A stretch of 64,000 bases of DNA from assembly GCF_001949145.1 (NCBI RefSeq), contig NW_019091405.1:1161182-1225181 (forward strand), in the 5' to 3' direction. The first letter of the stretch is position 1; every line of letters starts with the position of its first letter. Of this stretch, positions 21,601 through 33,600 are shown in pieces. Both the position numbers and the translations under genes were made by a program. Below the pieces are notes generated by a model, which was not told where the DNA came from, ran no database searches, and was given only the letters and a program-made list of their open reading frames with translations. The DNA is from Acanthaster planci (taxonomy: Eukaryota > Echinodermata > Asteroidea > Valvatida > Acanthasteridae).

Positions 21601-24600
21601 GGTCCAAAAGAAGACTACGACAAAGGGTTTATAATATTGCAGTAAACATCTTTGCTGAGAAAACAAGTGGCAGTCGAGTTTCCATTTGACAGGCTGCCCA
21701 GAATGTCCAAGATAATCACGTGCAAGTAAATGCAGCAAGCTCATGTGTTGGATGCCAGCTCTCGGTGGAAGTGCTCTCAGGACAGACGGTGCAGGCCAAA
21801 TACGAGCTCCCTACTGCAGGATACTGGCAGTGTGGTATGGAAGTAGGACTGAGGCTCACTGCCAGGTGATCGAGGAAGAACAGGAAGTTAGATAAGCCTC
21901 ACTGGCAGGGATCTCCCGTCACTTTCAGAAATGGCTAACACCCGATGAAAGAAGAACGTCACTGCAGTTTCATACAGCAAGTGTGTTTTGATTTTGTCGC
22001 AATGTTGCTGAGATCCGTGTACCTTTGCAGATGAAGCCCTCAAGTTCAGCATGCTGTACTGAGTTTCCAGCTGTTGCAAATACCTTGGGAGTCAGGTTGC
22101 TTGGTCCACCTGTGGATTTGGTTTGCAGTCCCTACCTGAACCCATGAGTTTAAATATCCAAAACATTCTTCTAGGGTTTTCCTCCCAGTCCCATCACTAA
22201 AACTGTAACTTCTACTTCTTGTCTCCTCTCAACAGGTTTCTTTAGGCTTGTGAGCTACAGTATCAAGGGCACTTTTAGGAATCCTTGGTTTCATTACCAA
22301 ATAGATTTAATAATATCTGACACCCCCCTTAAAATTGTTAGCACTCAGTTGTAATATATTCTTTTCTTTTTTAATTTTTTTTTACATTACTAGAAATCTT
22401 TGTTTCCATATTCTGAAATAAACTTTTCTGAGAACAAAAGCACATTTGTCAGTTGCCTGTAAAAATGAAATATACCCGTTGGTTTTGTGTGTAACAATTG
22501 CTTCTAGAATAACTTCTTGATTTCTATATCGTGCAACCCCCCCCCCGGAATTAGTTGAGAAATTGCACAGCTGGCGCATGCTTTGCACCTGGCTCTAGTT
22601 CCTTACATGGTAATCATGGTTTCCACAGGTGCTTTGACTCGTGCGAAATGAGTTACCCTTTTCCAGTAAAACGTGTTAACTATCATCCCGGATTACATGT
22701 ACATGTAAATGGTTGTGCCATTGAAAATAGGATAATGAATTCAAACCAGTGGATGGGCTGCATCCCAGAGACAGGTGCGCAATTCCATCATTACAGATGT
22801 TTGTATGCAACTTGCAAGTTGTAATTGATAAACAAATTAACTTGTGGTAGAAAAAAACAGTATATTTGCATTTATACTTTTAGCCTATATTTAAGAGTTA
22901 AACATATTAAAGAAACTTAGTTTTAGCTTCACTAATTAATTAAATTAGCCTGTTTTCCTGTATAGTTTCACTAGTTGTGAAAATCTGCAAAAAGGGTCCG
23001 GTATAAAGATTGAAAGATCGTCCAACACACACAAATAGCTACGATGCATGTTGCTTGCTAAAGGATGACAACCTGAAAGCCAATGCAAACAAAACTCCAA
23101 AATTCTAATCTCCTCTCTATACGTGTAAATATTTATCTCTTTGGTTTAACTTCTCAAAGTTTTCTGACTGCAAACATTGCTGGTATAGTTTGATTGGCTT
23201 AGGTTCCTATAGTGTCAATCTATTTTGAGACTCGATCAAAGTTGAACATCCATTTCTTGTATGGCTGATAAACGATTTGCGTGTTCATAAAAACAATATT
23301 TATATAATCAATTTTTTTTTAGGCATCAAAGAAAACATCTGTCATTTACAGATCAATAAAGAAAATATCTGAAAGATTGGACTGAGTTCGTATGCCTCTC
23401 ATTAATCCTGAGTTAAAAAACTGAAAATAATGCCCCCCTTCCCAATTAATGGTACCACTCACACATGTACATGTATGAGTGTTAACAAAGTTACATTGTA
23501 CTTAAATCCGTTCCACTTAAATCTTCAGCATTTTTAGTAAAGAATATCAATTATTTTCCGCATGTTTTTCTGAATCCAAATATTTCAGATTAGAAAATAT
23601 GCAAATTCATACATGTCATTTGAACGGAATGCAATGTTATTTTTTTGGATTATCTGTCGATAGTTTATATTTGAAAGTTTAGTTTTTGGTTTGAAGTTTG
23701 TATTGTTGCTTTTTCTTTTATACACCACTTTCAATTTGCCTACAACTTTTATGCAATTGCAGAAATATCACCTTTTGTTTGGTTTTGAATTTTCCTCAGA
23801 TTCGTTCAAAATGGACATTTGTCCTATTAACTTTTAAATAGGGTTATATTTTCATTTATTATTTAGTAGCACGTGTATTATAATCAGTGCTGGAGGACTC
23901 AAGTGTGGACTTGGACTCAAGTCCCTACTTTCAATGACTCAGACTCGAACAATGAGGACTCAAATATCTCAAGGACTCAGCCTGAGTCCAGCAAGGGATT
24001 TGTTACATGTTGTGAATAACTCTTTAACTTGTGTACCAATGGCCAAGTATAGCTTTAGCAGCCACTTGTAGGAAGAGCATGACTGTAACATCAAAAGAGC
24101 AGGCCTTGGAGACCTCCTGTGATTTTGACTGAAAAATCCCTTCATAAAATCTATTTACTTGTGTAGAGTGCTTGAGATGGAGGATTAAGGGTGATTATGG
24201 TAACTGTGTGTTGCAATACATGTACATGTAGTTATGACTCCACTTTCGCTTTTAGCCGTGGAACGGAAATTGTCTAAAAGAATTTTTTCTCTTTATTTAC
24301 TTAAGTTTCTCATTTAGTGTTTGAATCATCATTGTTTCACAAACCTTGTATATTTTTTGCATCTTTAATCAAAGGTTGCAATTGTTTTCTGCATACTAGG
24401 ATTGCATCAGCTGCTAATAAACCTGTCCTTTTCTTGTGACAGTTCAAGAGAGCTTAGTGTATATGATTTCTTATATTATCTGTGACAAAGGGGTGGTAAA
24501 AAGCACATGTAAGGACAAAGATTTTTTTGAAGCAGAGCCCCAAACTTTCTTAACTCAGAAAGTGTATGCTTACAGGGCATAACACCAGTGATGTAACTTG

Positions 24601-27600
24601 TTTTGACATGAAGAGTTCTTAGAGGGCTTTTGATCGACAGATAATTTTTTTTCAACTTGGTAGTATCCTAAAATTTGACCTTGATGTACAGTGGCTTGTC
24701 ATATCTGTGTTTGGCAGCTGGCACTTCTAAAGCACTAATGATCCTAATTTGCTTACTTCTCCCCTCCCCTTTCTTGAACTTTCTACATGTAGGTGCATTT
24801 CTCATCCCTTACTTGATATGCCTGGTGATAGGTGGGGTACCACTCTTGTTGATGGAGCTTGGACTGGGCCAATTCATGGCCCAGGGAGGCATAGGCGTCT
24901 GGAAAATATCTCCTTTGTTCAAAGGTGAGTTGTCCGGGCTTTGTAGCTCAACTCACCTTTTGAATTCTGAGTTGAGTGTAACTACTCTGCAGGGTGAACA
25001 GGCAACTTCATACTCCATGTTAAAGGAAAGTTTACTGAAAAGTTAAATCAGTGGCAGAATTGACGGAAGTTGAAATGCTGTGAACGTGTCCAGTGACTTC
25101 ACCCATTCAGGCTCTGGTTGGCTTTCATACATAGTTTGAACTGATCTTGAAGTGCTAAGCCTAAGGTTTTGGGGGGCAAAGTTTACATTACCGTATAACC
25201 AAATATTTCTAATGCGTCACCTAAAAGATCCCCCACAATTTTAGAGAGAAAAAATGAAATCTGCAACGAAAAGTAGGATTTGTAAGATCAGGACTGTTGA
25301 ACAGTGACAGCAGTCATTTCACAGTGTTGTTTCTGCATGTAGCCCACAACACATGCTCCATCAGGGCCAATTTTTACAGGCAACTGACTCTGACATGATT
25401 TCTTCCAGGTATTGGTTTGGGAAGCGTGGTTATCCTGATACTCCTTGACATCTATTACAACATCATCTTGGCCTGGGGGATCTATTACATGTTCATGTCT
25501 TTCACCTCCGTCCTACCGTGGTCGCACTGCGGCAACGACTTCAACACCTATACTTGCAGGGACCCAAACTTGATTGGGGTCCCCGGCTCCACGTTTTGGG
25601 TCTGCGACCACTTTTGGCTAAATGAGACCCTCCCACCATTGCCCTCTGACTCAGTGAATGTCTCTGAGGCCCTGCAGAACTGCACTGATCTGGAGGGTAT
25701 CAACCGGACGAGTTCTGTCACCGAGTTCTGGGAGTGAGTATTGCTTGCCGAGTTATAGGATTTACTGCGGCGTGTACACAGAGTCTTTGCTGCTGTTGAG
25801 GGTTTTCATTTTCACTGTTTTGAATAGAATGTATATTGCACATCAAATGTTCCTCTTAAAATGAAAACTTGTAGACCTATGGTCCTTTGCTTTGAAGTGC
25901 CTGCAACATTTCCATTCTTCAAGAAAAGTTTCTTTGAGGGCATGATTCAGACCCTCTGTCATAGTTTGGTTGCCATGGGCAAATCAGCTGAAAACTGCGG
26001 GCATTGTGGGGGAGGGGCCACAGACTATCCAAATATAAACAAAGGATGAAGGGCGGGGGAGGGTGGGGTGGACATAGCTGGAGACTTTGGGGGTAGTGTT
26101 AGAAACTTGTAAAATATTCCCCATGTCTTTTCTTTCTCCCCTTTGGTTTTTCTTTTTTGGGGGGATGAAATGCCCCTTATTGTACCCCTTGTAACACCCG
26201 TAGATACTGCGAACCAGTCACAGGCTATACTGACATTTGGAATTGTCACCAAAAAAAATTGTTTAGAGTGCTATTTCCGGGGGGAGAGAAGTGTTCCTTG
26301 CCCGTCCCTCTTGTATCACTTGTTAATGCTGAGAATGGTACCCTACCAGCCAGTCTGACATTTGGATACGTCAACAAATTTGGGAGTCTGACATGTGGAC
26401 GCATCAACAAAGGCAAAGTTTGCCTTGTCAGTTAAATTTCTGTGTTTAATAGTCCCATGTAATTGATTTCACTGGTACATGTATATTTCCTTTTTCAGTC
26501 AAGATGGCCCACATGCCAAAGGATCAATTTTTTTAATGAAGAAGAGAACCAAAGAGAATATTTTTAACATGTATTTGATTGGATAAAGTTATTGGCTTAT
26601 TCTACATACAATACCCACGTACACGTACTGTACATGTGTGCAAAGGTTTACGTGCAGAATGTTGCTTACAGTGAGTTTTTACGGCATCCATGTTTCGTCA
26701 CTGTGGACATTCATAAATTTGCATATGTGCAATGTTTGTTTTATAACAAATTACAAGTGCTTGTCCTTGGCTGACAAACTGTATATAACCACTACAATGC
26801 ACCCATGAAAAGATGAGGTGAATCTCAACCTCCCCACTCTCTTTTATCCTGCATTCCACCCCATGATTTGAAAGAGATTGAAATTTGAATGCATTCACAC
26901 CACCATAGCCTACCCTTCTCTTCTCAGCCAGATAGCTTCTCACTTGTATAGGGTCATCTAAGTACTCAAGATCGAGAGTCGTAATCATTCAGTTGTGACT
27001 TTTCTTTATGACAGGTGTACCAATCCCAGATGCAGCCTGCCCAGTGTCTGTAATTGGGAGGCAGCGTCACTTTGTCCTGAATAACAGTAGGCAGCGTTGG
27101 CCAAACTGTTGTATTGGCGGCCTGTTTAGATCATTGCTCATGGTGTGGATGACTGTTGAGAAGGATTATGGTTTTAAACTCATTCAGACAGTGAGCACGA
27201 AGCAAACAGCGTATTATACATTTTCCAGTCAATTGACAGGGTGTTGTGGGGCTGTGCCATGTAATCGTCTCTGGTCAAAATGAATATTTCTGAAACTACA
27301 TACCAGGTCTATAAACTTTCATATCGCACGTTTCACTCAGTTTTGATTATTTTGACAATTTTGTCAAATTGTTTCCACAGTTGCCCTACTACTTTTTTTT
27401 TCATACTTGCCTACTCAATTAAAAGCGAATGTACATGTACATGTTGCAATCGGCATTTTGGTGTTGTACCAACTGGCAACATCAATTGTAATTAATAATA
27501 ATACTAATCATAGTAATAATAATTGAGAATTTATATTGCGTTGTTTCCATAAATATGATCAATGGCAACATACAGATACAACTTAAAGAAATAAATGGAT

Positions 27601-30600
27601 ATTTATTTGTAACCATTACAATAATGGTTCAATATGTGTACCAGTGGGTCATACCAATTCATTGATGTTTCTTTAATTTTTCGGGTATCGGGGTACCTGT
27701 TCATTGCAGAAAAGTTTACTTAATTCCCAAATTAGCTCTGTGGTATTTCATTCAATTTTGGCTCTCTTTTTGAGGATTTGCAGATTTATTACCAAAATAC
27801 ACTCTGTCATGAATTGGTACTAAGTGGCTGATAGTTGCGAAACATGGGTGTCAGGCGGTACATCTCTAAGAAAAGTAACCATGGAGATTTTAACCCCAAT
27901 CCTCCAAAATTTGGGAGGAGTGGGGAAAAATGACCCCAAAATGTGGCTGATTGTAATAATGCATTTAAGGTTGTAGTTTAGACCTTGTGTTGTTATGCTC
28001 AGCCATGCATAAAATCATGTCTGGAGTGTGCGTGAAATCATCCATACTGCTTCAGGGTACCATCCACTCTGCCTCAACATAATGACATGAATTGCCGGAG
28101 GATTTTGAAGGATTGAGGCAGTGTTATGGGCACCCCTTGAACTCATTAAACAAGATGTCCTTGACAATATGTCTGTATACATGTACGTGCAGGAATAAGC
28201 ATTATTATGCTGTTAGAACCAGGATGTAATGCACAAACCATATTTCTGACAAGCATGGCTCTTTCAAACATTCTCAACGTGTTGTTTGTTGTGTTTGGTC
28301 CTGACATTTCTCACAGCAGGTAATGTAACAGCGCAAACAAATCAAAGCACGTTACCAGAGGAATTGGGAAACTTCACCTTCAGCAGTCTGATCAATTATG
28401 TAGCCCACAAAAAGTGCCTAAAAATGCTTTCCACTCCGAAAGAAATGCAACATTTTTTCACGCTGTTCGGGTACATACTTGTATAATCCAAGTTGCGTGG
28501 CATTTGAATGATTTCTTTTGGCAGTAATCAGTCCCAGGTCAAGTCTTAATTGCCGTTGATGGATGTTGCTGTGGAGTTGTCATCAGAATTCTAAGTACAT
28601 GTACGTGTACGGTAGTCCATTGGAGTATGAGGGAAATTAAGATCTTGAGCACGAGTCAGCACAATCACACGTGCCAAAGACCAACTAGAAAAAGCCAAGT
28701 TTGGTCTTAGGTCCCTACGTCTTTCAGCATCATTCAGTGTAGGATAACAGTACAGATATGGAACGCCAAAGAGGCAAAAACTTGGAGGCAACACATCGAT
28801 CGTTCCTCAGAATCGATCAGTCGTTTCCCTTCATCGATCGATCGTTCCCTACCTCGATTGATCGTTCCCCTACATCGATTGATCAACCTCTTTTGATCGA
28901 TGAAGAAAGAGCGATGAAAAAGAGCTATGGAAAAAGAGCCATGACAAAAGACCGATGAAACTACATCGATGCCAACTTACAAAACCTCTTCCAGCACCAA
29001 ATAACACGTGTTCACTGTAACCATTGCCCACCAGGACTCAAGGCCACCCATGTTCATTACCTATAAGTCTGGTCCTGAGCCAATTGAGTCTAGTTTCCTT
29101 GTCATGAAACCACTGAGAATATTTTCTTTTTTCCCCTTGATGGGGTGGGATGGGAAGCTCATTGCCAAAGGAAATTATAGTTATACTTTATAATTTCTAA
29201 AAATTGCGTGGCACCCTCCTGCTGCAAGGAAATTATTTCATCTACGGCTATAGCTGAACGTTCAGAACGTAACAGTGTAATTTCCATGGGCTAAGGATTA
29301 ATTTCCACATGTACATGTATCACAATGTAATCATGGGGAAGGACAATTGTAATCGAGCCTAGTTTGTTAGGAATCCATAGTACATCAAAATCATACATAC
29401 ATAGTGAAATTTGTTGAAACAAATTATGGGAACTGCATGTGTATTAAGTTTGGTAATGTTATTGTACATAGTCTAAATCATTACCAACACGTAGGGAAAA
29501 AAGAAGCATAATGGTTTGGCTTTTCCTATTTACACAAACAATGGTTCAGACTGGACAAGAAACATAAGACAGGAGACATGAGACAAGACAGCAGGATACA
29601 CTGGCAGGATAGACAACAGTTAAAGACAGATGTGCTACATGTTGAGACCAGACCTTTAAAGAGTGGAAGTGGATTGGGATGAATAAATGATCTGATTTTC
29701 ATTATTCAAACTAATAAGGTAGATTTGGAAATAATAAGTGTTAAATCTGCTTCGGTAACAGGAGCGAAAAGTGAAGAATGTGCACATCTTTCATCACGAA
29801 AATGTTCAAATGAACTGCTTGATTGAGGAAGTTCTCTTGCTATTTTCTTGCCAATGTTAATGAAATAATCATTGAAAGCATTAGCAATATCAATATCAAA
29901 ATCAATTTTAGCATCAGTTTGCATATAATGGGACAGATTTTGTTTAAGGTTCGTTTTACCGAGCAGCGAATTAATAAGCGCCCATGTACTTTTAACATTA
30001 TGTTTCTCTTATTAATTTGTTCACTTAAGTAATTTTCTTTGCCATTCTTATTACACATGTTCATTTGTTTTTAAACTTTATTCAGGCAGATTTATTATGA
30101 ACTGTAGGATTCTGAAGATATTTTTATGCAGATTTTTTCTCTGATTGAGTTATAGATTCCTTCCGTTATCCAAGGTGGTTTTGACTTATTAATATGACTT
30201 CGGAGCTCACACTGTGGACAATTTTTGTCATACACAATTTAAGAAATTCTCATAGGCCTCATCAACATTATCTGGGGCAAGTTCATCTTAATCTTAGTTA
30301 ATGCTTACAGGCTACCAGAGAAATTTTCATGTTTTTCTCTTTTTTTTATTTGTAAGAATACCAGGTTACAAAACTTCTGAAGTTTCTTTGTACGGTTCAT
30401 TTTAATCTTTTCTTGCTTACTCATCGGTCAAACGATGATGTCCAGAGATTGTATCGGCGGTTGTTGTCCAAATGCTACGAAATCCTTTGTTTTTTCTAAA
30501 CATCCAGGCGATAGTCTTTTAGGATCCATGAGACGGCCGAGATTATACACTCTCTTTGTTGCGCTTAACAATATGCATATTATTTATATGCACCTCATCG

Positions 30601-33600
30601 GTGTTAGCTTGGGGTTTCGGGATCAGAAATGAAAATAATAAACTGTGCGTATACTGGACTAAGTGCGACTCATCCACTCTTCCACTGAGAAAGTGAGAGG
30701 CAATATGGGTGATTCATAGTAGTGCACCTCCAAGAGTTTGCAATGCGTTGACCAATCACGATGTGCAAAATCTGTTGACCTAATACGCGTTTGGAAAGGG
30801 TCGAGAGATTTTGTGCATTGTGATTGGTCAACGCGTTGTAAACTCTTGGAGGTGCACTGTTTTGAATTGCCCGTATTGAAACAAGTTGACAAATTAGATT
30901 GAGATATTTTAAATTCAGAAGGAAATAGTGTGTCCATCAGTGTTATGGAAGTGCATAGGTAAGATAAGTAGGTCATTGAATGACGGAATAGTTCTGCCGG
31001 TTCAGCCAGTTGTACTGGTTCTGCCAGTTTTGCCAGGATGTTATCAGTGTGGAAAATAAAATTTGTATCCACCTAGACTAAATATGTTTGCCCACAGTGG
31101 TTAAGGAGCGACCCATAACAACTGGCATCCCATCCAGGGGAAATAGAAGTGATATTCTTGTGGTTTAAACCCGATATGAACACCTACCTGACAACTCAAT
31201 TTATTGGCTCAGACCAGACCGACAACACGAGTGGCCTTGAGTGCTGGTGGGCTGTTACAGGGAACATGTGCTTTCTTTGGTACTGGAAGGGGTTGTGTAA
31301 AGTTGACATCGATGTAGCTTCATCGGTCTTTCTCCATCGGTCTTTTGTCATTGCACTTTTATCATCGCTCTTTTTTCATTGCTCTTTCTTCATCGATCAA
31401 GAGAGATCGATCGATACAGGGAACAATTGATCGATGTTGAAGAACGATTGATCGACGTAGAAGAACGATCGATCGATGCAAGGGAAGGATCGATTGATAT
31501 AGGGGAACGATCGATCTATATTGATTAACGATCGATGTGTTGCCTCCAAGTTGCCTCTCTGTTGCCTCTTTGGCGTTCCATATACAGATGCTGTTCAATT
31601 TTGACACTCAGGCTGACAAGAGTGTCACTAAGGGAGGTTTGAGATGGGTGGGTGACTCACATTAGTCACTGCTTTAGGGAAAGGCTTGTCATGTAGTAGC
31701 AGTCTTCCTTAATTGACAGGGAACATATCATACACGCACATGTATGTAACATGAATGGAAGGGAAGAATTAAGGCTTGTGAAGGAGAAATCAGAAAACCT
31801 GCAACTTGGGAAGTGTGAATTAAAAAGACTTTCTCCAAATGACAATGTGTTTGTCCCATTGTTTTCCTACATACATGCACCGTACTTCTCTTGCCAATAG
31901 CAAGAATCTGATTAACCCTCGTTCTTCATTATTCCTAACTCCTTAGTGTCTTTTACTGGGTACTGGACCAAATCTATCAAAATCCAACACTCCCTGCGTA
32001 GTATTCATTTCTTGCTAGAAAGCCCATTTCTAGCTTGATGGTCATTGTTGATGAACTTATCACACACAGCTTACATGAAATCATTTGTACTCTTGCCATG
32101 ACAACATGCACTGAATGCCCCGACAGTGCTTCAGGCCTCCTGTACCAAGTCCATCATAATCCATCAAAAAGTGAAAATGGATTTTGGTGCATCTGGGTGG
32201 TCAGGGATCATTTCTGCCTGAACCTTCCCAAGTCTAGTAAACTCAGCGCCGGTTGTAATATGCTGGCACAAATTAACAAACGCTGGTTTGTTAAAGGTTA
32301 AGGACAGTGAAGTAGTCTGAAGGTACTTGCTCCTGGCGTCTGCAATACTGTATGGGCAGCCTTTAAGGCAAAAACGACAGCACTAAAAATTTAAATAGAA
32401 AAGCGTAAATTAACCAAGACAAGAATGTGACATAATCGATACATGCATGTACCAAAAGTCATAATTAAGATTAGCAATACATGGTTGCAACAATTAGCGG
32501 TTAATTTGGACAGTGTTATGGAAACGTGCTCATAACGGAGGTTGGAGGTGAAGTGAAAAGCTGTCCCCCAGTATATGGTCAGATGGACAATGTACATGAA
32601 CATCTACTCCTGTAATAAAATGTACTGTACATGTACATCTGCCATCTTTGCTTGCTTTTCTGGATGGTCAAAAAAATTGGTGCAAGAGAATTTTGGTCAA
32701 ATTTTTTTAATACTGTGTAGGGCTCCAGCTGGCAAAATTTAAATAAATGCCAAGGTTTTAGCTAAATGCAGACGTTTGCAGCCACTTTTATGGTTTTTTT
32801 GGCAGCACTAAGTATAGAAATTTTTTAATCTCTTGAATAGGAGCTATTTTAATATCCTAACAGGGCATGTTCCAATGGGAGTCATGCAGGAAAAGCAATG
32901 TGTACAGGAGGTGTGCCCTATCAATGTGGCCAAATCCTGAGTTGCATGCGTACTTTGTTAAACTGAAGCTGGTATTGGAATGACCTTACCTTATTGAAAT
33001 GTGTACATATTCACCCCTTCAAGTCTGTCAGGTGCTGTTGTTAGTGACTGGTACAGTGTAGGGCAATAGGCAAAGATTTTGGCTTGTCACTATAGCCAAA
33101 GCTACGGTGTTTCCTGAACTTCATTGCAATTTTGACATTCTCTGAATTGCAATTTCCAAGACAGGCATTGTTTAATCAATTTGTTAATCCCTGAAAAATC
33201 ATCACTTTTTATTGCACAAAATCTGTTCACACCCTCGGAAAGTGTCCCCCTCCCCGAAAAAAAATTACTAGAATGAAATGAGTTTGTCTTTCAAAAATGG
33301 GAATTTACTTGTCTTGTTTTTCAGACGTAAGATCCTTCAAATACATCTTTCTGAGGGGCTCCACGACATCGGATTACCTAACTGGCAGTTGACCCTTTGC
33401 CTTCTCCTGGCTTGGGCGTTGGTGTATTTGTGCGTTTTCAAGGGTGTGAAAAGCTCCGGAAAGGTTAGTCTGACCAAAGAAAATTAGACAGACATCCTGA
33501 CCTGACAGATGCCCGAGGGAGGACCGTCCTAGTGGCAGGGGGCAGGTTGGGACAGGTGATGAGGGGGGCATGAACCCGTGGAAAGAATTAATGAGACAGA

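Larger units (their letters stand above)
18647..24792. other. SLC6 intron 1
   Basis: 6.1-kb intron. Holds the hAT-like MITE (19372-19801), a SINE 3' end (22105-22310), a GGACTCAAG-rich cluster (23890-24000) and TACATGTACATGTA words at 22695, 23464 and 24217. No gene recognised. Confidence 0.7.
28757..31582. mobile_element. Foldback-type DNA element with long inverted arms and 6-bp target duplication
   Basis: Left arm 28757-28980 and right arm 31297-31582 are inverted copies. Both begin at the outside with TATGGAACGCCAAAGAGGCA, then CTTGGAGGCAACACATCGAT. A run of diverged units with ATCGATCGATCGTTCCC follows, and then GATGAAGAAAGAGC and GACAAAAGACCGATG words. The two arms differ in unit number. 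TACAGA flanks both ends (28751-28756 and 31583-31588), a likely target duplication. The interior has no transposase; it holds a non-LTR fragment and a hairpin. Architecture recalls foldback elements such as the sea urchin TU elements. Confidence 0.8.
25734..33324. other. SLC6 intron 3
   Basis: 7.6-kb intron. Contains the 2.8-kb foldback element (28757-31582). An AT-rich (AAT)n stretch lies at 27490-27530. 31600-33300 shows nothing recognised. Intron 2 (24925-25408) likewise has only the splice-site hairpin. Confidence 0.7.

Noticed and set aside
28800-28900. CRISPR-like regular repeats (GATCGATCGTTCCC units)
   Set aside because: Animal genome context; units are contiguous, diverged and part of inverted transposon arms with no unique spacers.
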